Shown: positions 23,401 to 35,400 of the stretch, piece by piece | Position numbering within the stretch: the stretch's first letter is position 1 | How the letters are laid out: each line of letters begins with the position of its first letter | Assembly (NCBI GenBank): GCA_014526335.1 | Contig: JACTAT010000215.1 | Coordinates: 275,955-339,954, forward strand | Reading direction: 5' to 3' | Origin: Chrysaora quinquecirrha | Lineage: Eukaryota; Cnidaria; Scyphozoa; Semaeostomeae; Pelagiidae | DNA length: 64,000 bases | Made by a program: the position numbers and the translations under genes | The notes under the pieces: generated by a model | What the model saw: the letters and a program-made list of their open reading frames with translations, nothing else | What the model was told of the DNA's origin: nothing | The model's database searches: none

Positions 23401-26400
23401 TTTGTCGAGAAAATAGTCGTTTTCATGCTAGCGAATCTATGCGTACTACTGTGATGGATACGTACTACTGTGGTGTTACATTTTGCGTACTGTGGTGGTG
23501 TTTTTTGTGTATACTGTGGTGGTTACGTACTTCTGTGGTGGGTTATTATGCTTGATGTGGTGGATTAAAATGCTCTATGAAGTAGGTTATTATGCTTGAT
23601 GTGGTGATGTTTTTGCCTGCCGTGGTGGATAAGCACTACTGTGGTTGGTTATTGTATTATGCTTGATGTGGTGTGTTATTATGCTTGGTGTGGTGGATTT
23701 TGTTGTTTTTTCTTGCTTGATCAATAGATTTTAGCTATGACCCATCACAGTACGCAAAAAATACCACCACATCAAGCATAATGACCCACCACAGTAGTAC
23801 GCTTCCACCACTGTACAAAAAAACACCGCCACAACAAGCATATTAACCAACCACAACAAGCATTATAACCCACCACAGTAGTGCTTATCCACCACAGTAC
23901 GTAAAAAACACCACCACACCAAGCATAATAACCCACCACTACAAGCATTATAACTCACCACAGTAGTGCTTATCTACCACAGTATGAAGAAACAACACCA
24001 CACCAAGCATAATAACCCTACACAACAAACATAATAACCCACTACAGTAGTGCTTATCCACCACAGTACGCAAGAAACAACACCACACCAAGCATAATAG
24101 CCCAACACAATAAGCATTATAACCCACCACAGTAGTGCTTATCCACCACAGTACGCAAGAAACAACACCACACCAAGCAACAAGCATTATAACCCACCAC
24201 AGTAGTGCTTATCCACCACAGTACGCAAAAACACCGCCACACCAAGCATAACAACCCACCACAACAAGCATAATAACCCACCACAGTAGTGCTTATCCAC
24301 CACAGTACGCAAGAAACAACACCACACCAAGCATAATAACCCACCACAACAAGCATAATAACCCACCACAGTAGTGCTTATCCACCACAGTAAGCAAGAA
24401 AAAACACCACACCAAGCATAATAACCCACCACAACAAGTATTATAACCCACCACAGTAGTACGTTTCCACCACAGTACACAAAAAACACGATGTCATGTC
24501 ATTGTCGAGGAAAGTTTTTACAACTTCAAATTCATTGCTTGACTTCCCCTGACATTACTATTGTCCGAAGTGTAGGGATTTTTGGAGGTTTGTAGACTAG
24601 GTTGTAGGGAAAACCTACAGTAGAAATAATGAAAAGTAGGTAGATTCTTCAAAAATGTAGGTATTTTTCAGAAAATATGAAATCCTGGGAATTTTCTCAA
24701 CAAAATTGCAAAATTCAGATGTTTTTGCTGTGTGGAAGCTTCAAAAAGACTTCAACAACCATGGTTTATCAATCATTGAGACCTCTGTTTCGAACAACTG
24801 CGACGTTGCCTCCTGGGAATCGCACCCTATTGTGGATCTGTGATGAGTCAAATGACGCGAAATTTTTGTCATTTTTAGGTCACATGATACCTACGTGGTA
24901 GAAAATAGGTGGAATATGGGTAGATTTTTCAAAATGTAGGGATTTTTAGGTAGAATTTGGGGGGAAATGCGTAGGTGGACCGTAGGTAGAAAACGCATGC
25001 GTGGTAGGGAAAAACTGAATGTCAAGAGTCGAGCACGTTCGAGTGAAATGTTGAGAGCGTTTGAACCGAGGGGCGATTCACACCTTCGAAATCTCACACA
25101 TCCTGGCTTGAAACGCATTGTTTTGAAAATCTTTCTGTTTTAGTTAGAAACTCGCATAACTCTTTGAAGAGTGAAGAGCCCCTCGGTTTGAAAAAATTTC
25201 TTAGAACATTACTACAACTCATAGATTGGCTTAAATGTAAACTAGTCAGCGAAACTAATGCACGGTAGAATTTGTTTAACATACGTTGAAATACGTCGAA
25301 TTTGAATGGCGCTGTTCTTTGCATTCTTGTGACATTTTACCACAACGAATTCAACGATGTCACCGGCCTAAGGAAATAAAAAGAGAAAAAACGTTTAATC
25401 ATGGGGATGGATAAGAAATAGAGAAATAGCAATTACACGAGTTTTTTAACTCTTTATAAGAAACCCAGTTTCTCGAAAAGCCAAAAATTTAAGAAACTCC
25501 AGAACTTGAAATTTTTTACATAGGAAACTTTTTACCTCAGATAGTGAAAAATTCAAAAATTGTCTTTTATTTCCTGTGTTTCGTCTGCAATAAAGCATTT
25601 CTGTGACAAACAGACAAACAGGAAACCCATATGCTTTCAAATACGATCAAATAATGGGTTTGGAGCAGATTCAGATTGAATAGCTATGTTGCCAATATGG
25701 ATATTCAAGAAACTCTTAAGAAACTTCGAGTACTCGAAATCTGACAATTTTAAGAAACTTTCAGCACTGGATCAATTTTTTAGTTTCTTATAAAAAAATA
25801 CGTGTAATAAGACTTTTCTTTTATAAGAACCAGGAAATTTTGATCGAGGCTGGCTGTTCTTAAGATTTTGCCGTTTTGAGCCTGAAATGTTCTTAATCTG
25901 TTCTTAATTCCTTGGTTACTTAGATATCTATATTTTTCAATGAAAGTCTAGGGTGGTACTAGGTTTGTGTGAAAATGCAGCAATTTTTTGTCTATTTCTT
26001 TGTTTGCTTGCTTTTTACGTTCAGTTTGACTGTCTGGCTTACATATTTAGCTGATATTCTTAGCGCTTATTAAAAGGCCAGCCTCAGCTTGTTCTTAATT
26101 TGTTCTTAAAATCTGGGCAAAATCCAGGCTCGTGTTCTTATAAAATTGTTCTTATAAAAGAAAAAGAGTGTAAAAAGAACAACAGTAACACTGAATAGAG
26201 TAAGACAAACAAGAAAAACGCAAAAATGAAGAAGATAAAAAGTAAACGAAAACAGAAGACAAAATTTAAAAAATTGGAAGAAGAATGCCTATCAAGATTG
26301 TGGATAAAACCATTAAGAAGAGCAGAAATGGGCAGGGAGACTTTGACGATAGGATAAAGAGGAGAGAATAATATTAATAAGGAGAAAACAACCTACTGAA

Positions 26401-29400
26401 GAAAGGGATAAATATATAGACGAAGAAAGAAGGAAAGAGGAATAAAGAAGAACGATGGAAATCGAGGATGATATCGAACTGAAAAGGTAAAACAAAAAAT
26501 CTCACGAGGAAATCAGGGCATCTCTTGCAAGTGACATAAGGACAACAGTAAAATTAAAACTAAATACACGTTTTTTTTAAAAAGAACCTAGCTCAAGGCC
26601 TAGTTCTTAAAGTTCCATATTTTTTTACTTCGTTTGAGACGATTGTAATTCCAAAAGTTCCTTAATAGTTCATTAATTTTAACTGCATATACAGTTTAAT
26701 GACTACTGTATAGAGACATTTGCATGTAAGCAAAGCTCGAAACTACTCAAGGAAACATTTGGTACATGCTCAAAGTACAATTTATGTGATTTTCGACTGC
26801 AAATGAATGGAACGGGCTTTCTAATTCTTGATTGTTTGCAGTGATAAAAATATTCAACAATGAAAAGTTCCTTGGTGATTTTCTCTTTAGTACTATAAGT
26901 TCTTTAAATTTTCGGGCCTTCTACATGCAGGTTTCTTATAAAAAAGCGTGTAACACAAGAAAGCCCAGCTGGTTGTATAATACAAATGAAATAGAAATAG
27001 CTTGAGAGGAAATGAATAAAATCAGACCTGTAGATTTATACAATCATCAGAAACTTCGCTCATGTGGAAGAAGAGGTTCTTGCAGTCTTCAATTTCAAAT
27101 GTGATGAATCCATACTAGGAATATATGAAATGATAATAAAGATATCTGCCTAAAATGATTTAAAATAACAGGAAAATTACTGATGTTTGACAAAAGGTTT
27201 GACTAACATGCAACACGATGCCAAGCCAAGTAAGACAGGTCCCAAACACTAAACATCTGGTATTTTCAGGGCAAACGTTAAATTCGGAATTTGAAATTTT
27301 GAAATTTGGAATTTGAATGAAAATTTATTATTTATCGTGACCAAGATAAAATAAGAGAACCAAGATTAGTCTAATCAAATCTTGTCATTTTAACCCATTT
27401 TAATTCATGCTTCTTCACGCTAGCGAATCTATAATCGCTACTGTGGTGGATAGTAACTACTGTGGTGGTACTATTTGCGGTGGTGGCAGTTTTGGCGTAC
27501 TGTGGTGGATAATCACTGCTTGTGGTGGATTACTATGCTTGCGGTGGTGGCAGTTTTGGCGTACTGTGGTGGATAATCACTACTTGTGGTGGGTTACTAT
27601 GCTTGCGGTGTTGGCAGTTTTGGCGTACTGTGGTGCATAATCACTACTTGTGGTGGGTTACTATGCTTGCGGTGGTGGCAGTTTTGGCGTACTGTGGTGG
27701 ATAATCACTACTTGTGGTGGATTACTATGCTTGCGCTGGTGGCAGTTTTGGCGTACGGTGGTGGATAATCACTACTTGTGGTGGGTTACTATGCTTGCGG
27801 TGGTGGCAGTTTTGGCGTACTGTGGTGGATAATCACTACTTGTGGTGGGTTACTATGCTTGCCGTGGTGGCAGTTATGGCGTACTGTGGTGGATAATCAC
27901 TAATTGTGGTGGGTTACTATGCTTGCAGTGGTGGCAGTTTTGGCGTAATGTGGTGGATAATCACTACTTGTGGTGGATTACTATGCTTGCGGTGGTGGCA
28001 GTTTCTGCGTACTGTGGTGGATAATCACTACTTGTGGTGGGTTACTATGCTTGCGGTCGTGGCAGTTTTGGCGTACTGTGGTGGATAATCACTACTTGTG
28101 GTGGGTTACTATCCTTGCGGTCGTGGCAGTTTTGGCGTACTGTGGTGGATAATCACTACTTGTGGTGGGTTACTATGCTTGCGGTGGTAGCAATTTTGGC
28201 GTACTGTGGTGGATAATCACTACTGTGGTGGTTATTATGCTTGATGTGGTGGGTTACATTTTGTTAAATAACTATAATTGTTGGATAGGATGAATTGTGG
28301 TTAAAAATATTAGATGCAATTGTTCACTTTTTTCGTCTACAACCTCGATTATTGAGTGATGGATAGCTCCCCATGATGCAAGCATGATTTTCCTCTCGCC
28401 TCTCAATGTAGTATGGTATGAAATGGGATATGAAATTGTGACTTCAAATTTTATTCATTGTTCATTATTCAGCAAAGTACTAACTATGCTGTACTGCTTT
28501 TTGTCAATTCATCAAATGGATTTTGTCGTAAGACAAATAAAGTTGACATCAGCTATCTCGAATTCTCAAGGGAAACTGGAATTAGTTCGAGATAGCGAAT
28601 GTTCGAAATAACGGATGCCCCATATAAATATAAAAAATTATAGTTTCTAAGTCAGAAAAGGAACCCCTATTAACATGCAGGGTTACTGATCCAAAATTTC
28701 ATCAAACAAGTCTGGTATTTTTTACATAGGAGTCAAAGCTCATCTGCTTCATCCGTACTATTGGTGAAATTGAGATAATCGTGATGCAGCACATCTCGAA
28801 AGAGAACAGCTTCATCTATTGTATACATGGGCAGCATATCACTTAGCTGCTGCCATTCCCGCTCCGCTAGGCGAACTTATTCACATTTTCAGCCTGTCCC
28901 TTTATCCAGTTCAGCAGAAAATGTGGCAAAGTTCGAGATAAAGAGCAGGTTTTCCTCCATGGGAAATCGAAAATGGTTCGAGACAGCGAATGTTCGAGAT
29001 AACGGGGTTCGAGATAAGGGATGATTTTTCTATACAAACCCTTATACCAAAACGAGTGGAAATGGAAAATCGTTCGAGATAGCGAATGTTCGAGATAGCG
29101 GGCAGTCGAGATAGCGGATGTCAACTGTAATTCTTTTCTTCAAGCTTGATTGAGGTACGAGATTTTTTAGGTGTGGAACCTAAAAATCAATTTGACATTC
29201 GATGTCAATGTTTAAAAAGAAGAGTACGAACCTGTCCCTTAACTGATTCAATTGTACCTTTGTGGATGTTTCGGACGGAAGTGACGTTCATTGCACGCTG
29301 CTTTACGCCACTGTGGTCAATTGCGATTTGGAAAGTGGTCTGAAATCAAATAAAAAGTGCTAAATTTATGAGCCGAAGCATATAAATTTCGTTTGGAAAT

Positions 29401-32400
29401 ATGAGTACTGAATACCGCCATTAGTTCCATTGAAAGCAAACAAAGTCACAGCAGAATGCCAAGCCAGGACAACTAATGCCGAGCCAAGCCAAGCCAAGTC
29501 AAGTCAAGCCAAGTCAAGCTAAGTCACGTCAAGTCAAGCCAAGTCAAGCCAAGCCAAGCCAAGTCAAGTCAAGCCACGTCAAGTAAAGCCAAGCTTAGCC
29601 TAGTCAAGTTGAGCCAAACCAAACAAAGTTAAGCAAAGCCTAAAAACTCTGAGCAAGGAAATGTAACGCCATACTAAGGCAAACTCAAGCAGGGTCAAGC
29701 AACACCATGACAAGCAAAATCAAGCAAATTTAAGCCAATCGAAGCCAATCCAAGCTAAGCAAGGGTAAGCCAAGTCAAGACAAGCCAAGGTAAACTAAGC
29801 CAAGCCAAGCCAACCCCAAAAAATAAACAAAGATAAAAAGACTTATATCGACAAACCTTATCTCCAATATGCAATGGTTCTTTCTTGTTCACAAGACTTG
29901 TTATTGCAAATTTGAATAACAGGGCTGTTTGATCATCATCAGGGGCACACCCCTTCACCTTCTGGGGTTCAGACACCTCAATTAGTCCTTCATATTCATC
30001 TTGCTAAACAAAAATAGTAAACAAATGAAATAAAAAATATAAAACACATCAAATTTAAGATCAAAGAGAAATTGAGGATTCAATTTTTAAACACTCAGCT
30101 CCGGATGTAATTGACATTCACGTTTTTTATAAGGAACCTTTGGTCTGAGTTGAGGCTTGAGTTCCTTAATTTTTCGACAAAATGAGGCTGAAGTTCCTTA
30201 TATTGTTCCTTGTCATGACATATGTTTGAATACTAATTTTTACAGCAAATTCATATAAATTTGCTTCATTTTCTTACTTTAAATATAAATGGAGTCTTTT
30301 TGGCAGAACGATGGGAAATATATCGTTATTCTGTTATTCTTCTGTACTAATAGTCTTGTTCTTGAAAAATTTATTCCTAGTTTTTCATCCGAGCCTCGAC
30401 AGTTCCTTAATTTTTTTGAAATTTTCAGCCTCGAGTTCCTTATAAAGGTGTTCCTTATAAAAAAAACCTGTAGTGAAATTTGCTATTGTCTTGGCTATCT
30501 GGTATAGTGTAAATGGGTCTATCAGATACGAGAATCAAGACGAAACTATATCTAATTGGTATAATGTAAACACTTGCCCTATGCGATATGGGTTAAGGCA
30601 AGGCGCGGCGCTCCGATAGTTATCCGGTATAATGTAAACACTTGCATTATACGATATGGGTTAAGGCAAGGCGCGGCGCTCCGATAGCTATACGATATAA
30701 TGTAGACACTTGCCCTATTCGATATGGGTTAAGGCAAGGCGCGGCGCTCCGATAGCTATCTGGTATATTGTAAACACTTGCATTATACGATATGGGTTAA
30801 GGCGAGGCGCGGCGCTCCGATAGCTATCCGGTATAATGTAAACATTTGCCCTATCCGATGTGGGTTAAGGCGAGGCGCGGCGCTCCGATAGCTATCCGGT
30901 ATAATGTAAACACTTGCCCTATCCGATGTGGGTTAAGGCAAGGCGCGGCGCTCCGATTGCTATCCGGTATAATGTAAACACTTGCATTATACGATATGGG
31001 TTAAGGCGAGGCGCGGCGCTCCGATTGCTATCCGGTATAATGTAAACACTTGCATTAACGGCATAGTGTAAACGGAGCTTTAGATTAGTGGGACTTCATT
31101 CGATTACGGCAAGCGGTCTATTTCAGAGTAAATACGGTATGGTAATAACAGCGATGACGATGCTGGTAAGGATAATCATTATGGATCAAGATGATTTTGA
31201 TTTCTATGATCGTTATGATTACTTTGATCATAATCACCAACCTCAGGATCCCAAATTCGCATTGTTTTCACTACAACACCATCGTAAACTTCTGGCAGGA
31301 TATCCTGTAATGAAATTCAACAAGGTAGCCCCCGTCAAAACTGTCATATTCACATTAAATCTTGGCTTTTAGTAACACACGATGGGGGATTGAAAATGAA
31401 CAAGGCAAACCCGGTTAAAAATTGCATATTCATATCAAATCTCAAATATTAGTAAAATACGGCAGGGGTTTCGAAAATCAACAATGCAAACTCCCGTCGA
31501 AAATTTCATATCAATATTAAATTTCACGTATTAATAAAATTTGACGGGGGTTTCGAAAATCAACAATGCAAACCCCCGTCACAAATTTCGTATTCCAATA
31601 AATCTTGCCTATAAGTAAACGACGACCTGCGCACGAGTAAACCAAGACGGGGCTACAAATGCGTAATAGCAAATAAAATATATACAATTTATACATTAAG
31701 ACGGGGGTATACTAAATGACTAACAAGACCCCGTTAACAAGATAAAATATCATAGATATGACAGGAATAACAGCAAGAAAACGGGGGATCATACCTCCTG
31801 TTGGATAGTACCAATTGGTATTTTGACGACTCTTTCTGCACTCGCTTTTCCGTTCTTTTTTGTCATCGAAAACTCAACTTCATCACCAAGATTGAGATTG
31901 TTAGGGTCACAATCCAACTCACTGAAAAAAATCAGAATATAAAGGTCCTGCCATGTCAAATGTTTGACAATGTTTCATCATTCAAAACAATGCCACAGTA
32001 GTTCTACCTGTAGACTATTGTTTGCGGTATAAACCGATAAACATTGTTTAAACCACAAATCTCAAATGTTTGACAATGTTTCATCATTCAGAACAATGCC
32101 ACAGTAGTTCTACCTGTAGACAATTGTTTGCGGTATAAACTGATAAACATTGTTTAAACCACAAATCTCAAATGTTTGACAATGTTTCATCATTCAAAAC
32201 AATGCCACAGTAGTTCTAACTGTAGACAATTGTTTGCGGCATAAACCGGTAAACATATTTTAAACCACAAATCTCAAATGTTTGACAATGTTTGATCATT
32301 CAAAACAATGCCACAGTAGTTCTACCTGTAGACAATTTTTTGCGGTATAAACCGATAAACATTGTTTAAACCACAAACCTCAAATGTTTGACAATGTTTC

Positions 32401-35400
32401 ATCATTCAAAACAATGCCACAGTAGTTCTACCTGTAGACAATTGTTTGCAGTATAAACCGGTAAACATTGTTTAAACCACAAATCTCAAATGTTTGACAA
32501 TGTTTCATCATTCAAAACAATGCCACAGTAGCTCTACCTGTAGACAATTGTTTGTGGTATAAACCGATAAACATTGTTTAAACCACAAATCTCAAATGTT
32601 TGACAATGTTTCATAATTCAAAACAATGCCACAGTAGTTCTACCTGTAGACAATTGTTTGTGGTACAAACCGATAAACATTGTTTAAACCACAAATCTCA
32701 AATGTTTGACAATGTTTCATCATTCAAAACAATGCCACAGTAGTTCTACCTGTAGACAATTGTTTGCAGTATATCGAAACCGCTAAACATTGTTTAAATG
32801 AAAAATCTCAAATGTTTGACAATGTTTTATCATTCAAAACAATGCCACAGTAGTTCTACCTGTAGACAATTGTTTGCGGTATAAACCGATAAACATTGTT
32901 TAAACCACAAATCTCAAATGTTTGACAATGTTTTATCATTCAAAACAATGCCACAGTAGTTCTACCTGTAGACAATTGTTTGCGGCATAAACCGATAAAC
33001 ATTGTATAAACCACAAATCTCAAATGTTTGACAATGTTTCATCATTCAAAACAATGCCACAGTAGTTCTACCTGTAGACAATTGTTTGTGGTATAAACCG
33101 ATAAACATTGTATAAACCACAAATCTCAAATGTTTGACAATGTTTCATCATTCAAAACAATGCCACAGTAGTTCTACCTGTAGACAATTGTTTGCGGTAT
33201 AAACCGGTAAACATTGTATAAACCACAAATCTCAAATGTTTGACAATGTTTCATCATTCAAAACAATGCCACAGTAGTTCTACCTGTAGACAATTGTTTG
33301 TGGTATAAACTGATAAACATTGTATAAACCACAAATCTCAAATGTTTGACAATGTTTCATCATTCAAAACAATGCCACAGTAGTTCTACCTGTAGACAAT
33401 TGTTTGTGGTATAAACTGATAAAATAGACCTTTTCAAAGAGATCTGGGTCGGGCGTGACATTTTTCTGGAAAATGGTAGGCATATCGAGTAAGGGAATCC
33501 TCTCCACTGACAAAGACCGGAATTGCAGTCGCTTCAGAGGAAGTAGTGCAGCAGATTTTACTCCAAATTCACGAATAATAGAAGAAAAGACAGAAAAGGA
33601 AATCTGCGACAGCAATGTTTAAAATATCTGCAGAAACTCAGGAAACAAGATGCAATTAACTAACAAAACGGAAAATACTTGATTAAATTGATCCTAGACC
33701 AGATAAACTGGGACTTGAATCCTTTCTTTCACTTCAACTCCCATTAAATGTGAATTTGAAGCAAAATTTGCTGCAATATCTCTCCTGGAACGACCGCAAT
33801 TCCGGTCTTTGTCCGTGGAGAGGATTCCCTTACTCGATACGGCTGCCATTTTCCAGAAAATGTCGCGCCGGACCCAGATCTCTTTGAAAAGGTAAGAAAT
33901 AGACAAGATTGCTGCATTTTCACACAAACCTAGTACCACCCTAGACTTTCATTAAAAAATATAGATATCTAAGTAACCAAGGAATTAAGAACAGATTAAG
34001 AACATTTCAGGCTCAAAAACGGCAAAATCTTAAGAACAGCCAGCCTCGATCAAAATTTCCTGGTTCTTATAAAAGAAAAAGAGTGTAACTACGCTGTCTT
34101 AATCAATAGAAACTAACAAATTTCCAGGAGGTCTGCTTATTCCCATAAATTTCGAACGATAAATATTAGGACAAAATTAGGGTCCAAGAATTTGTAGTTT
34201 ATCAAATCAAATTTCATCTAAAAAAGAATCGGAAAATCTATGTTTTACCCCCGTGCAAGGTCTGTCGACGCTGTCTTAATCAATAGAAACTAACAAATTT
34301 CCAGGAGGTCTGCTTATTCCCATAAATTTCGAACGATAAATATTAGGACAAAATTAGGGTCCAAGAATTTGTAGTTTATTAAATCAAATTTCATCTAAAA
34401 AAGAATCGGAAAATCTATGTTTTACCCCCGTGCAAGTTCTGTTGACGCTGTCTTAATCAATATAAACTAACAAACTTCCAGGAGGTCTACTTATTCCCAC
34501 AAATTTCGAACGGTAAATATTAGGACAAAACTTGAGTCCAAGAATTTGTAGTTAATCAAATCAAAATTCACCTTAAAGACAATCAGAAAATCTACGTTTT
34601 CCCCCGTGGAAGGCCTGCTGAGGGCGTTTTAATCAATATAAACTGAAAGACTTCCAGGAGGTACAATAATTTCCATAAATTTCAAACGTAAAATTTCTGT
34701 CTACCCAAAACGATTTTCAAGCTCAAATAACTTAAAATGTTCGACTTTTCGCTACGAAATAAAGCCAATTTCTTAGTAATTAAATAATGATTATTTTGTA
34801 TGGGGTATTCAATGATCACTTACTATGTCACCATACTGCGGGTTCTCCCGCGGTCTGCAGTCTTTGCTTTTGAATAGCACGGGAATGACCTCGGTTTCTC
34901 CAGTATAGAGAATTATTCCGGCGTCACCCTCCCTGAAACGGAAGAAAATTATGATAGTCTTAGGGACATCCCGTTCACTAAACAGGGGGGCTGCGTCAGA
35001 AACAGAGACACGACACCAAAAATGCTGACATGTACAGAGGTGTACAGAGGGGGAAATGGATTGATAATTTCTTTGAATTATTTCTTTGCTCCAATAGGTA
35101 AAAAACAAGTTTCCTTGACAAAACAACTTCTTTGAGGCCTATTTCCACTTTGTTCGCATTCGCTGTTCGCTACAAATTTGCTGTTCGCCGTTCGCTAGCG
35201 AACAGAAAATGGCCTTCGCTGAGCGAATTTGAACCTTTTAAGGCAATTGTAGTTCAAAAGTTCCATAATTTTAACTGCACATTCAGTGTCATAACAATAA
35301 TAGAGACGCTTGCATGTAAGTAAAGCTCAGGACTACTCAAGGAAACATTTGATACATGCTTAACGTACAATTTATGTGATTTTCGACTGCAAATGAATGT

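Larger units (their letters stand above)
18092..26197 (+). repeat. Segmental tandem duplication, copy B
   Basis: Direct repeat of 9502-18075. It differs by small homopolymer indels. In place of the copy-A terminal exon segment it has a short different stretch after TTGCTGTTTGC (22875). It also carries a ~70-bp insertion near 23364. It contains E19 of CSDE1 but not E20. Confidence 0.95.

Noticed and set aside
27407..28216. Series of overlapping 60-residue plus frames
   Set aside because: They recur every 64 bp in successive frames, an effect of the satellite period.
31956..33428. CRISPR-like array
   Set aside because: The whole 106-bp unit is repeated without unique spacers; it is a satellite.
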